Notes: generated by a model not told the origin, from the letters alone. Positions 15,547 through 25,258 are shown, numbered from the stretch's first letter. The stretch: DNA of 64,000 bases from an uncultured Clostridium sp. (GCF_910588715.1 NZ_CAJURG010000001.1:650101-714100); one strand, 5' to 3'. A program made the numbers and translations.

Positions 15547-16506
15547 TTAAACTGATAAAATTTCTTCCATTACCCTATAAATACTATCTATATTTTTAGC
15601 TCCAGTAAAATTAGTTGCATATTCAATTGCATTTTTAACTATTACTAATATATCATTTTTCCCTTGCCAATTTTCCATTATTATATTTAATGGAACATCA
15701 GTCATTATTACATTTAATGCAAATATCCCAATTGCTATATCATCAATTTTACCCATAAATGGAAGCTTATCTGGTATTAAATCACTTGGAACTGTAATAT
15801 ATGCAACTGCTGCTGATATTATAAGCTTAGTTTTTATGCTTACTCTCTTATCTTTAAGCAATCTATAAATTAATGCAGCTACATCAGGTAAAATAAATAT
15901 ATAATCTTTATATTTTTTAACTTTATCAGGTAATTTATTACTTATCTTCTCTCTTCCTTTAGTATAACAATCTTCTGTTTTCTTTATTTCTTCCTCTTTA
16001 AATTCAAGCTTCTTTTCTTTTTCAAAATTTAAAAGTTCTATTTCTTTTTTTATTTCTCCACCTAAAGATACTTGTATATTTTTTAATTCCACATTTAAAG
16101 CTCCAAAGGAACAACTTATACTATGTATATCGAAATCTACATATGGAACGTCTTTTAATAAATATTTATATTGTATAATTACTTTACCACTATCATAGCT
16201 TATCCCCATATCCTTTAAAGATTTTAGTGCAAATTTTAATGCTATTTTTCTTAAAAACGAGGCTATTTTTATATTTAAAACCTTAAATCCAGTAACCTCA
16301 CCCTTTATTAATCCATTTTCCATAGAAGTTAATCTAACCTGACATTCAAACCTTATAACAATTCCCTTAGTAAATGAACCTACTATTTTTATAGCTTCTT
16401 TTATTTCTATACTATCTATATTTAACTCTTTTATAGATATAAAGTCATTATATATACTTAATAAATTTTCTCCAGTTAATCCAACATTAATATTTGAAAT
16501 ATTCAT
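15547..16506 (-). CDS. DUF1232 (YkvA-like) domain protein with long N-terminal region
   Basis: 319 residues. The C-terminal part (about 215-300) carries the DUF1232 signature, LIYRLLKDKRVSIKTKLIISAAVAY followed by TVPSDLIPDKLPFMGKIDD, a small membrane-associated domain of unknown function. The first 155 residues are beta-rich with alternating hydrophobic pattern (VIRFECQVRLTSMENGLIKGEVTGF), reminiscent of lipid-binding DUF2993-type folds, and a charged Lys/Glu linker connects the two halves. I do not know a named role. It is followed 11 bases later by the RNase H gene, so they are likely co-transcribed. Confidence 0.7.
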   Translation of the reverse strand: MNISNINVGLTGENLLSIYNDFISIKELNIDSIEIKEAIKIVGSFTKGIVIRFECQVRLTSMENGLIKGEVTGFKVLNIKIASFLRKIALKFALKSLKDMGISYDSGKVIIQYKYLLKDVPYVDFDIHSISCSFGALNVELKNIQVSLGGEIKKEIELLNFEKEKKLEFKEEEIKKTEDCYTKGREKISNKLPDKVKKYKDYIFILPDVAALIYRLLKDKRVSIKTKLIISAAVAYITVPSDLIPDKLPFMGKIDDIAIGIFALNVIMTDVPLNIIMENWQGKNDILVIVKNAIEYATNFTGAKNIDSIYRVMEEILSV

Positions 16507-16631
16507 AGCTTGTCCTTTTCCTTCCTTTAAACTTTCTTATATTGTAATATTTTTCTATGTATTCAATTTATAATATAAAGTATACTTTATATATTAACTT
16601 TTTTAAAGGTATTATCTTCCATATAGAAAAT

Positions 16632-16667
16632 ATTAAGGTCATTGCTTTTTTATACAACGACCTTAAT
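16632..16667 (-). terminator. terminator of the metNIQ operon
   Basis: Stem ATTAAGGTC / GACCTTAAT with inner pairing, followed on the minus strand by T-rich sequence, directly after metQ. Confidence 0.75.
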
Positions 16668-16690
16668 AATTTATTTTTTAAAAATTCATT

Positions 16691-17500
16691 CTAAAAAGCA
16701 GGAATTACGCTTCCATCATATTTTTCTTCAATAAATTTTCTTACCTCTTCTGAAGTTAAAGTATCAGATAATGCTTTAATTTTATCACTCTCTTTATTTT
16801 CTTTCTTAACAGCTAAAATATTAGCATATGGTGAATCAGTTGATTCAATAGCTAAAGAATCTTTTAGTGGATTTAAGTTTGCTTGTAATGCCCAATTTGT
16901 ATTTATTACTGCTGCCTCAACATCTTCTAAAACTCTAGGTAATTGCTCTGCTTGTAATTCTTTAACCTTTAAATTTTTAGGATTTTTAGTTATATCTTTA
17001 ACTGTAGGAAGCTCAGAATCATTTAATTCTATTAAGTCATTATCAGCTAATAACTTTAATGCTCTTGCTTCATTAGATGGATCATTTGGTACAGCTATTT
17101 CAACTCCATCAGCTATATCTGAAATATTATTAACCTTCTTTGAATATAATGCCATTGGTTCTATATGAACCTTAACTGTATAATCTAAATCATATCCTTT
17201 TGCTTCAATTGATTCTTCTAAATAAGGTATATGCTGAAAAAAGTTTGCATCTAAAGACCCTTCATCCACAGCTGGATTTAATAAAGAATAATCATCAAAT
17301 AGTTTTATTTCTAATTCATATCCCTTTTCTTTTAATATTGGTTTAATTTCTTCTAAAATTTCTGCATGTGGTACTGCTGTTGCTCCAATTATAATTTTCT
17401 TATCATCTTCTAAGGAAGTTTCCCCTTTACTTCCACATCCAACTAATGATAAAACTAAAGCCCCACTTAATATGCTTGCTAATAAATTTTTAAACTTCAT
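16691..17500 (-). CDS. metQ: methionine ABC transporter substrate-binding lipoprotein MetQ
   Basis: A surface lipoprotein that captures methionine for import. The signal peptide ends in the lipobox LVGC with Cys22 as the lipidation site. The NlpA-family pattern follows: IIIGATAVPHAEILEEIKP, then FQHIPYLEESIEAKG and VAVPNDPSNEARALKLL-type motifs (here IAVPNDPSNEARALKLL). 269 residues is normal length. It is last in the metN-metI-metQ operon, 59 bases after metI, with a GGGGGA ribosome site and a terminator behind it. Confidence 0.95.
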   Translation of the reverse strand: MKFKNLLASILSGALVLSLVGCGSKGETSLEDDKKIIIGATAVPHAEILEEIKPILKEKGYELEIKLFDDYSLLNPAVDEGSLDANFFQHIPYLEESIEAKGYDLDYTVKVHIEPMALYSKKVNNISDIADGVEIAVPNDPSNEARALKLLADNDLIELNDSELPTVKDITKNPKNLKVKELQAEQLPRVLEDVEAAVINTNWALQANLNPLKDSLAIESTDSPYANILAVKKENKESDKIKALSDTLTSEEVRKFIEEKYDGSVIPAF

Positions 17501-17559
17501 ATTTATTTCCCCCTTATTTACTTATATATAAAATTTTTATTATTGCCTATTTAACCCTA

Positions 17560-18216
17560 TTATTTTAATTTTTTATAAGCTAAATTACCTGCTCCTTGTA
17601 ATAACTGAACAATTATTATAAGAGTTATTACAGTATATATCATTACTGCATTATCAAATCTTTGATATCCATACGTTAATGCTACTGCCCCAACTCCACC
17701 TGCACCAACAGCACCTGCCATTGCAGAATAGCCAATTATTGATATTATAGATAATGTTATCCCTGATATAATAGAAGGCATGGCTTCTTTAATCATAACT
17801 TTAAAAATTATTTGAAAATCTGATGCACCAAAAGACTTTGCAGCTTCAATAAGCCCCTTATCAACTTCCTTTAATGCTCCTTCTATAACTCTTGCAATAA
17901 ACGGAGCTGATCCTATTGTTAAAGGAACTAAAGCTGCTGTTTCTCCAATACTTTTTCCAACTATCATTCTAGTTAAAGGAATAATAGCAACAACTAAAAT
18001 TATAAATGGAAAACTCCTTAATGTATTGACTATAAATCCTAAAATTGAATTAATAACCTTGTTTGGCTTCAATCCATCTTTTTCTGTTATTACTAATACA
18101 ATTGCTAATATAAATCCAATTAGTGTAGCCAATATAGTAGATATACCTACCATATATAATGTTTGTCCTAATGCTTCTATCAATATTTCAGTAAAAAACG
18201 TTAAAAATTTATCCAT
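17560..18216 (-). CDS. metI: methionine ABC transporter permease MetI
   Basis: A membrane channel of the methionine importer, 218 residues with about five or six transmembrane segments. The EAA loop that docks on MetN is visible (KGLIEAAKSFGASDFQIIFKV), and the typical GYSAMAGAVGAGGVGAVAL segment follows. The start codon sits immediately after the metN stop codon, with a GGGAGGTGA ribosome site in the end of metN, so translation is probably coupled. Confidence 0.95.
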   Translation of the reverse strand: MDKFLTFFTEILIEALGQTLYMVGISTILATLIGFILAIVLVITEKDGLKPNKVINSILGFIVNTLRSFPFIILVVAIIPLTRMIVGKSIGETAALVPLTIGSAPFIARVIEGALKEVDKGLIEAAKSFGASDFQIIFKVMIKEAMPSIISGITLSIISIIGYSAMAGAVGAGGVGAVALTYGYQRFDNAVMIYTVITLIIIVQLLQGAGNLAYKKLK

Positions 18217-19176
18217 TTAAATCACCTCCCAAGGCATATTTTTAGATGTTAAATATTTTTCAACCTCATTTCTTTGATTTTCTTTTATATTAATAACTAA
18301 TGAACCTAATACATCATCTCTAAATCTTTCTAACTTTCCCCATACGATTGAAAAATCTATATCTAAATCTCTTGCCATTGCAGTAATTATACTATCATTT
18401 GAATTATCCTTTGGAAAAAATAATCTAATATTTATTCCTTCATTAGGTAATACTTCTTCTTCACCAATTAATGACTTTAATACTTTAGAATTTTTTAAAA
18501 ATAAATCTTCAGTTTTTCCAATTGCCATAACTTGTCCATTCTCCATAATAGCAACTCTTTGGCAAATTTCTTTTACAACCTCCATTTGATGTGTAACAAT
18601 AATTATTGTAATTCCTAACTTTTCATTAATATCTCTTAATAAAGCTAATATAGATTTTGTTGTATTTGGATCTAAGGCAGATGTAGCTTCATCACATAAA
18701 AGTATATCAGGATTTAATGCTAATGCTCTTGCTATTGCAACCCTCTGCTTTTGTCCACCACTTAACTCTCGTGGTTTACTTTTTTTCTTATCAGATAATC
18801 CAACTAATTCTAAAAGTTCTGAAACTCTTTTTTCTATATCATCTTTTGAATATTTAAAACATTCTAATGGCAGTGCTACATTATCATATACATTTCTTCT
18901 TTCAAGTAATGAAAAATGTTGAAATATCATTCCTAAATTTTTTCTAAAGCTTCTTACTGACTTATTATCTAGTAACTTTACTTCACTATATTCATTTACT
19001 ATTATACTTCCCTTATCATATGTCTCTAAACCATTTATACATCTTAATAATGTAGATTTTCCCGCCCCACTATGACCAACTAATCCAAAAATCTCTCCTT
19101 TTTTTATTTCTAATGTAATATCTTTTAAAACTTCTACGTCATTAAAGCTTTTATGTACATTATTTATCTTAATCAT
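18217..19176 (-). CDS. metN: methionine ABC transporter ATP-binding protein MetN
   Basis: The ATPase of the methionine importer. Walker A is GHSGAGKST (about 33-41), then a Q-loop (GMIFQHFSLL), an LSGGQKQRVAIARAL signature, Walker B (ILLCDEATSALD) and an H-loop (VTHQMEVV). The last 75 residues are a NIL regulatory domain (IDFSIVWGKLERFRDDVLGSL) that lets methionine inhibit transport in homologues. It is the first gene of the operon. The upstream leader carries a promoter and a terminator-like hairpin, suggesting attenuation. Confidence 0.96.
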   Translation of the reverse strand: MIKINNVHKSFNDVEVLKDITLEIKKGEIFGLVGHSGAGKSTLLRCINGLETYDKGSIIVNEYSEVKLLDNKSVRSFRKNLGMIFQHFSLLERRNVYDNVALPLECFKYSKDDIEKRVSELLELVGLSDKKKSKPRELSGGQKQRVAIARALALNPDILLCDEATSALDPNTTKSILALLRDINEKLGITIIIVTHQMEVVKEICQRVAIMENGQVMAIGKTEDLFLKNSKVLKSLIGEEEVLPNEGINIRLFFPKDNSNDSIITAMARDLDIDFSIVWGKLERFRDDVLGSLVINIKENQRNEVEKYLTSKNMPWEVI

Positions 19177-19200
19177 AGCTTATTATCCCCCTATTTTTAG

Positions 19201-19237
19201 AAATAAAAAACGCACTAGAGGATTAACTCAAGTGCGT
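19201..19237 (-). terminator. leader terminator upstream of metN (possible attenuator)
   Basis: An 11-bp stem with one mismatch (ACGCACTTGAG / CTCTAGTGCGT, 19210-19237), followed on the minus strand by six T residues. It stands between a good promoter (19271-19299) and metN, so it would stop metNIQ transcription early unless relieved. No SAM-I riboswitch or T-box core is visible in the roughly 30 nt before it. It might instead end the YlxP-like gene's transcript. Confidence 0.55.
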
Positions 19238-19270
19238 ATAAAAATCACCTTTTTCTGTGTCGTTTATATA

Positions 19271-19299
19271 AATATATATTAACACAAAACTTTTGTCAA
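19271..19299 (-). promoter_or_regulatory. metNIQ promoter
   Basis: A perfect -35 TTGACA (19294-19299), a 17-bp spacer and -10 TATATT (19271-19276). The transcript would start near 19264 and run about 90 nt before metN. Confidence 0.8.
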
Positions 19300-19368
19300 T
19301 ATTTTCCTTATATTTTTTGTACTAAAACAAGTTTTCATATTAAAAAATCTATAAAATAAAATTTAATT

Positions 19369-19656
19369 TTAATAATCAATTATTTCTTCTTCAATTTTTA
19401 TTAATTCTGCATCAGTATTATCTTCAACAAAGTCTATTATTTTTTCTTTTAAAGAATATAATATTTCTTTAGTAGTTCCAACTGATACGATACCAATTCC
19501 AATTTTCTCATGTACATCTTGATAATTAACTTCTGAAACTGATACATTAAATTTATTTGAAAGGCGCTTAGTTAAACTTAATACTATCATTCTTTTTTCC
19601 TTCAATGAATTTACCCATTCTGCTCTAAGTTCTAGTCTCATTATTAATATTTTCAT
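19369..19656 (-). CDS. DUF503 family protein (YlxP-like)
   Basis: A 95-residue protein with the DUF503 signature: short strand ILIMRLELRAEW, then SLKEKRMIVLSLTKRLSNKF and VSVSEVNYQDVHEKIGIGIV. B. subtilis YlxP belongs here, in the ribosome-maturation/translation-factor neighbourhood, but its biochemical function is not established. The ATG at 19656 follows GAGGTG by 6 bases; the frame is open 11 codons further but without a ribosome site. It stands alone here rather than next to rbfA/infB. Confidence 0.8.
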   Translation of the reverse strand: MKILIMRLELRAEWVNSLKEKRMIVLSLTKRLSNKFNVSVSEVNYQDVHEKIGIGIVSVGTTKEILYSLKEKIIDFVEDNTDAELIKIEEEIIDY

Positions 19657-19760
19657 ATTGTACACCTCAACTTTAGTTTTAAATAGCAATTTAATATTAT
19701 ATTAATATTTTATCCATCTTACCTTTAAATATTGCTTATTATATCCTTGTAAATACTTTA

Positions 19761-19818
19761 AAAAAAAAGAATTGTATAATATCTAATTTTTAAATTAAAT
19801 ATTAATACAACTCTTTTT
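19761..19818. terminator. terminator after ftsW
   Basis: A long imperfect hairpin with AAAGAATTGTATAATAT-type arms and T/A runs at both ends, between ftsW and the YlxP-like gene. Confidence 0.7.
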
Positions 19819-19845
19819 TATAAACTTTTTATTTATAAAATACTG

Positions 19846-21063
19846 TTAAAATTTATTTTGATAAAGTATTTCTTTATTTATTTTATCCTTTGTTGTCTTT
19901 TCTTTAATTTCATCTTTAGGACTATTACATTGACGTGAAATATTAAGTAATACTCCCATGGCAGCTAAATTAAATACAAGGGAAGTTCCTCCATAACTTA
20001 TAAATGGCAAAGGAACTCCTGTAACAGGCATACTTCCAGTAACAACAGCAATATTGATTATTGCTTGTATAGCAATTACCGAAGTTATTCCGGTTGCTAA
20101 AAGCTTACCATACCTATCCTTAGCCCTAGATGCAACATTTATTCCAGCTACTATTAATATAATAAATATAGCAATAACTATTAAACATCCTATAAGACCT
20201 AATTCTTCACCTATTATAGCAAATATAAAATCATTATGTGGTTCTGGCATATACAAAGCTTTTTGCTTTGAATTTCCCAAACCTACGCCAAATAATCCAC
20301 CTGATCCTAAAGCATAAAGAGAATGTACTAATTGATATCCCTCATCATCTGCATATTTCCAAGGATTTAAAAAACTTATAAATCTCTTTATTCTATAACC
20401 TGCACTAAAAATTCCAACTGTTCCAATTACTAATCCACCACCTATTAAACTAAATGTTTGTTTAATATTCATACCTGATACAAAAATCATTATAAATGCT
20501 ACGAACATTATAACAGCTGCGATACTTAAATTATTTTCTTTATATACCAGTAGTGAAAATATAGCTGCTGAAAATAAATATAGACTCGGTATTTTCCAAT
20601 TTTTACTTACCCCTCCATACCTATCTATAATCATAGCTAGGAAAAATACTATAACATATTTAGCAAGTTCAGATGGTTGAAAAGAAAGCCCCCCTAAATC
20701 TAACCAACGCCTAGCTCCATTTACCTCTTTTCCAACAAATAATACCGCTACTAAAGTTGATAGAGTACCCCAATAAGCAATCCAACTTAAATTTTTTAAT
20801 TTATGATAATCTACTAGCATCATAATTACTAATACTAATAATCCAACAGGAACCCATGTAAGTTCCTTCCTTAAGAAGAAAAATACATCTTTATGCTTAT
20901 ATAAAGCATCATAATAACTTGCTGAAAATACCATGATTATTCCTATTGCTACAAGTGCTAATACAGAATACAGTATGTACAAATTAACAGAACCTAAATT
21001 AGATTTTCTATTTATTTTCTTTTTACGTTGCCCTTTTTTTAACCTTTTTCTATTACTACTCAT
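19846..21063 (-). CDS. FtsW/SpoVE/RodA family peptidoglycan polymerase
   Basis: A SEDS-family glycosyltransferase that polymerises lipid II into glycan strands together with a class B PBP. After a very basic N-terminus (RKRLKKGQRKKK) there are about ten transmembrane segments. Family motifs are intact: GGLSFQPSELAKYVIVFFLA, PWKYADDEGYQLVHSLYAL, GGLFGVGLGNSKQKALYMPE and TGVPLPFISYGGTS. The ATG at 21063 follows GGAGAGG; an open extension of seven codons is ignored. It lies 24 bases after the PBP gene, so they form an operon. Whether it serves division or sporulation cannot be decided from sequence. Confidence 0.93.
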   Translation of the reverse strand: MSSNRKRLKKGQRKKKINRKSNLGSVNLYILYSVLALVAIGIIMVFSASYYDALYKHKDVFFFLRKELTWVPVGLLVLVIMMLVDYHKLKNLSWIAYWGTLSTLVAVLFVGKEVNGARRWLDLGGLSFQPSELAKYVIVFFLAMIIDRYGGVSKNWKIPSLYLFSAAIFSLLVYKENNLSIAAVIMFVAFIMIFVSGMNIKQTFSLIGGGLVIGTVGIFSAGYRIKRFISFLNPWKYADDEGYQLVHSLYALGSGGLFGVGLGNSKQKALYMPEPHNDFIFAIIGEELGLIGCLIVIAIFIILIVAGINVASRAKDRYGKLLATGITSVIAIQAIINIAVVTGSMPVTGVPLPFISYGGTSLVFNLAAMGVLLNISRQCNSPKDEIKEKTTKDKINKEILYQNKF

Positions 21064-21087
21064 ATTATCCTCTCCAGCATACAATAT

Positions 21088-23298
21088 TTAATATTCATAT
21101 TCTTTATTTAACGTTATTGTAACTTCTGTACCTTTTACAATCTTATTTCCAGCAGTTATGCTTTGAGAGTGAACAATTCCTTCTCCCTCAAATTTATAAA
21201 CCAGTCCAAGATTATCTAAAATAGAGCTTGCAAATTCCTTAGTAGTTCCCTTTAATTCTGGCATTATAACTTCTTTTCCTACTTGTCCATTATCCTTAGC
21301 TGTAATAGAAATAGTAGTTCCCTCTTTTACTGTAGCTCCTGGATATGAGTCCATTGAAACAATAGTTTTTCCTTTTCCTTTAACTTCTGCTTCTAATCCA
21401 TTTTCTTTTAATAATTTTTTTGCATCTTCTATAGATTTTCCTCTTACATCTGGAATTATAACATTTTTATAAATAGAAAATCTCTCTTTTGCAAGTGGTG
21501 AATCCATATATTTAAATACTTCTTCAAATAATTCCTTCATTAATGGTGCTGCTACCTCTCCACCATAATACAATCCATTACTTGGCTCATCAACAGCTAT
21601 AAATACTGTTATTTGAGGATTTTCTACTGGTGCTAAAGCAACCATAGATGATATATATTTATTAGTTGAATACGTTCCTGTATTAGGATCAACCTTTTGA
21701 GCTGTTCCTGTCTTTCCTCCAAAATTATATCCTTGTACAAATGTTCCTTCTGGAGCATCCTTAGTAACTGCTCTCTCTAAATAACTTCTAAGTAATGCTG
21801 TATTTTCATCTGATAATAAATCTTTTTTTATTGTTGGATTTATAGTTTCATCAATAACTCTATTTCCACTTTCATCTTCATGTGAAATTTCCTTAACTAT
21901 ATGTGGTTGAATAAGATCCCCCCCATTAGCTATAGCATTAAATGCTGACATAAGTTGAAGTGCTGTGACAGTATTAGTTTGTCCAAAAGATATTGTTGCT
22001 AAGTCAATTGCTGATACTGTATCAGTTGTTTTAACTATTCCAGATGCTTCTCCTGGTAAATCAATTCCAGTTGTTTTTCCAAACCCTAATTTATATATAT
22101 ACTCATTTAAAGTATCAATACCTAGTCTCTCCCCTATTTCCATCATACCAACATTACAAGAGTTTTTTAAAACTTCTGCTAAAGTTTGTGTTCCATGTCC
22201 TTCATGCTTCCAACAATGAACATTAGTATTTCCAAACTTAACAGACCCATTACAAGTAAAAGTATCATTATCATTAACTAACTTTTCTTCTAAAGCTGCA
22301 ATCATTGTTATAGTTTTAAATGTTGAACCTGGCTCAAATGTATCACTTACTAGCCAGTTTCTCCACATATTTTGAATTTTATCATTGTCAGTTTCACCAT
22401 CAAATCCTTCATATCCTGAAAACGGATCATTAGGATCGTAATCTGGCTTATTTACCATTGCTAAAATTTCTCCATTATTAGGATTCATAATAAGTACATG
22501 AACCCCTTTTGCATTATGTTCATCTAATCCCTTTTGTGCAATTTTTTCAGCTATGTATTGTAAATTTTCATCTACTGTTGTTACAATATCGCTACCATCT
22601 ATAGCAGGAGTAAATTTATAAGTATCAAAAGGAAGTCTATTTCCTCTACTATCATAAGCACCTATTTTCATTCCCGCAATTCCAGCTAAATATTCATCAT
22701 ATTGTAATTCTATACCTGTTAATCCTGCTCCTTCAGAATTAATTCCACCTAATGCACTTGCCAAAAAGTTTTCATTTGGATAATATCTCTTTACATCCCT
22801 TGAAACAATAAGGCCATATATACCTAAATCACTTGCACTATCAGCAACTGCTTTAGTAACTCCTCTAATTAAAGGAGAATAGCTAGCATCACTTCCGTCT
22901 GAATTTTTTCTATTTAATGCTTTTAACACATTATCAACTGATAATTCTGTTACCTCTGCAATTTGAGTTGCTATATCATTCATAGTTAAATTTTTCTTTT
23001 TAATATCATTTCTAACAGTATCTAAATCAAAATCTATTCTATATACATTAGCTGAAGATACTAATACAGAGCCATTTCTATCTAAAATATTTCCTCTTGT
23101 CGATGTTACACTAACTTCCTTTTGCCATTCTGAATTTGCTTTTGCTTCCAAGGCACGTCCACTTACTAACATTACCCAAGCTAATCTTAATACAAGAAAT
23201 CCTAATAAACAAAATACAATAATTGAAACAATATACAATCTACTTCTATATCCAATTGATTTTTTGCTCTTTTTGTACTTTTTCTTTTTATATGCCAT
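21088..23298 (-). CDS. class B penicillin-binding protein with two PASTA domains (SpoVD/FtsI-like)
   Basis: A 736-residue membrane-anchored transpeptidase that cross-links peptidoglycan. A Lys-rich cytoplasmic start is followed by one transmembrane helix (about 20-45), the PBP dimer domain (62-230) and the transpeptidase domain with active Ser in STFK (325-328), SCN (380-382) and KTGT (529-532). Two PASTA domains (about 610-672 and 678-736) would sense or bind muropeptides. The ATG at 23298 follows GAGAGGAGA; a start six codons earlier lies inside that site. It is co-transcribed with the SEDS polymerase downstream, a standard partner. Confidence 0.94.
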   Translation of the reverse strand: MAYKKKKYKKSKKSIGYRSRLYIVSIIVFCLLGFLVLRLAWVMLVSGRALEAKANSEWQKEVSVTSTRGNILDRNGSVLVSSANVYRIDFDLDTVRNDIKKKNLTMNDIATQIAEVTELSVDNVLKALNRKNSDGSDASYSPLIRGVTKAVADSASDLGIYGLIVSRDVKRYYPNENFLASALGGINSEGAGLTGIELQYDEYLAGIAGMKIGAYDSRGNRLPFDTYKFTPAIDGSDIVTTVDENLQYIAEKIAQKGLDEHNAKGVHVLIMNPNNGEILAMVNKPDYDPNDPFSGYEGFDGETDNDKIQNMWRNWLVSDTFEPGSTFKTITMIAALEEKLVNDNDTFTCNGSVKFGNTNVHCWKHEGHGTQTLAEVLKNSCNVGMMEIGERLGIDTLNEYIYKLGFGKTTGIDLPGEASGIVKTTDTVSAIDLATISFGQTNTVTALQLMSAFNAIANGGDLIQPHIVKEISHEDESGNRVIDETINPTIKKDLLSDENTALLRSYLERAVTKDAPEGTFVQGYNFGGKTGTAQKVDPNTGTYSTNKYISSMVALAPVENPQITVFIAVDEPSNGLYYGGEVAAPLMKELFEEVFKYMDSPLAKERFSIYKNVIIPDVRGKSIEDAKKLLKENGLEAEVKGKGKTIVSMDSYPGATVKEGTTISITAKDNGQVGKEVIMPELKGTTKEFASSILDNLGLVYKFEGEGIVHSQSITAGNKIVKGTEVTITLNKEYEY

Positions 23299-23612
23299 TT
23301 TCTTATCTCCTCTCATAATATTTAATATAAACCACTATTAAATGTAACATTGTAGACTTTAAAATAAAATTATAGTTTTAAAATCATAATTTTTACACTA
23401 TTTATATTAATTTATATATAATTATTAAATAAAGTTAATTATAAAAATATTCTGTATTACATAAATTATATTTTACTATATTTTCACTTATATCAAAAGA
23501 CGCTAGAATTAAATATTATCTAATTTTTGATAAAAATTTATAAAATTTCATCTTTAAAAATTCAATTTCTATAATATTCCTGAACATTGTTTCCATAGTT
23601 TTAGTATTCAAA
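23299..23612. other. gene-free upstream region of the pbp/ftsW operon
   Basis: AT-rich sequence with several weak -10-like hexamers on the minus strand and no clear -35, so the exact promoter of the PBP operon cannot be set. No ORF with a ribosome site was seen. Confidence 0.5.
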
Positions 23613-23663
23613 GAAAAAAATAACCAATATCAAAACTATAAAGTAATTTTAATATTGGTTATC
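23613..23663 (-). terminator. terminator after the tcyP-like gene
   Basis: An 11-bp stem (ATAACCAATAT arm) with further inner pairing and a T7 run on the minus strand, just behind the symporter gene. Confidence 0.8.
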
Positions 23664-23676
23664 TTAAATTTTTACA

Positions 23677-25053
23677 TTAATCTTTATTTAACTTTTCCTT
23701 ATCTATCTTATTACAGCTTTTTCCTACAACTACAGCTGTAACCATAGTTCCATTTACATTTAACATTGTACGCCCCATATCTAGTATAGGATCAATTGCT
23801 ATTATTCCACCTGCTAATGGGAAATATGATCCCATTCCCATACCAGATATAACTACCGAAACTGCCATAGTAGCACTACCTGGTAATCCTGCAATTCCTA
23901 AAGAACCTATCACTATTATTACTATAAGCATTCCATAAAAACTTATATCCATTTTTGTTCCTGACATGTTTGCTAAAGTTATTGCCATTAAAGCTGGATA
24001 AATAGCAGCACATCCATTCATACCTATATTTGAACCTAAACTCCCTACAAAAGAAGCTATTCCATTATCTACTCCAATTCCATCTGTTAATGTTTCAATC
24101 GTAACTGGTAATGTCCCTAAACTTGAGCGAGAAGTAAATGCTAGTATTAGTGGTTCCATAGATTTTCTAACATATTTAACTGGATTAATTCCTAATATTG
24201 AAAGAATTATTAAATGTATAATAAATACAATAACTATGCTTAAATATAAAGCTACTATAAATCCCATAACCTCTTTTAATGCAATTAATCCTCTTCCTGC
24301 TATTGTACTAGCAAGTAATGCCACAACTGCATAAGGCATAAGCTTCATAATAGTCATTGCCATACTAGTTATTATTTTATAAGAAGCATTAACTAAATCA
24401 ACTACCGGTTTAATAACATCACTATATTTTTTGTTTAGTATCTTCATTGAATTTCCAATGAATGCTGCAAAAATTACTACCGCTACTACATTTCCTTCTG
24501 CCATTGAAGCTATAGGATTCGCTGGAAGTAATCCTCTTAAAGTATCAACTACTGGTGTTATTTCTCTTATTTCATTTGTACCTTCAACTATATTAGCTGA
24601 AACTCCAAGCTTAAATAAATTTCCTACTATAATTCCAACAATTGCAGCAATAGCTGTTGTTCCTAATAATATAAGCAAGGATTTACTTGTTAACTTTCCA
24701 AGGTTTTCTCCCTCTTTCATATTAATAATAACTCTTATAATAGATACAAATATTAAAGGAACTACAAGCATTTTTAATAAGTCCATAAATCCATATCCAA
24801 TAAGACCATACCATTTATTTACTTCATTAATCCATTGAACTTCCCCCGGATTATTTGGAAATCCTGCTGATACTTGGATTATTACTCCTAATATTAATCC
24901 AGCAATAGTAGAGACTATCATTCTCATTGAAAACTTAATTTTCTTTTTAGCCATAATATTTACTCCAAATAATATAGCTACAAGAAGAATAATAAATAAT
25001 ATTGTTTTAAAATTTGTTATCATTATAAAATCTGATGAAAAAGTGTTATTCAT
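23677..25053 (-). CDS. tcyP: dicarboxylate/amino acid:cation symporter, L-cystine TcyP-like
   Basis: A 458-residue member of the DAACS (SLC1-like) family, a sodium- or proton-driven importer. It shows the family's re-entrant hairpin serine-rich loop (AFTSRSSLGTLPVTIETL), then GSLGSNIGMNGCAAIYPAL and the transport core GLPGSATMAVSVVISGMG, and ends LDMGRTMLNVNGTMVTAVVV. The first helix followed by KKKIKFSMR, and the end of the protein, are closest to B. subtilis TcyP, a cystine carrier, rather than to GltP or DctA; this is my inference. It starts at an ATG after GGGGGAT and is monocistronic. Confidence 0.8.
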   Translation of the reverse strand: MNNTFSSDFIMITNFKTILFIILLVAILFGVNIMAKKKIKFSMRMIVSTIAGLILGVIIQVSAGFPNNPGEVQWINEVNKWYGLIGYGFMDLLKMLVVPLIFVSIIRVIINMKEGENLGKLTSKSLLILLGTTAIAAIVGIIVGNLFKLGVSANIVEGTNEIREITPVVDTLRGLLPANPIASMAEGNVVAVVIFAAFIGNSMKILNKKYSDVIKPVVDLVNASYKIITSMAMTIMKLMPYAVVALLASTIAGRGLIALKEVMGFIVALYLSIVIVFIIHLIILSILGINPVKYVRKSMEPLILAFTSRSSLGTLPVTIETLTDGIGVDNGIASFVGSLGSNIGMNGCAAIYPALMAITLANMSGTKMDISFYGMLIVIIVIGSLGIAGLPGSATMAVSVVISGMGMGSYFPLAGGIIAIDPILDMGRTMLNVNGTMVTAVVVGKSCNKIDKEKLNKD

Positions 25054-25220
25054 TTTATCCCCCTAACATATTTATATACATAAATGTATACTCAATTTAA
25101 ATTTTAAATAAATACTATATTTAGTTTACCTATTTGTTAGTATTCTAGTTTTATTATATTTATTGATAATAAAGGCTTTAGTTTAGATTGTCAATATTTT
25201 TCTATTAATACAATAAAATT

Positions 25221-25258
25221 AAAATAGATGTATAAAATAACTCTTATACATCTATTTT
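25221..25258 (-). terminator. terminator after the HAD phosphatase gene
   Basis: A 14-bp stem (AAATAGATGTATAA arm) with an eight-base loop, followed by A/T runs. Confidence 0.8.

Noticed and set aside
19177..19300. SAM-I riboswitch or T-box before metN
   Set aside because: The leader is too short and shows none of the conserved core sequences of either element.
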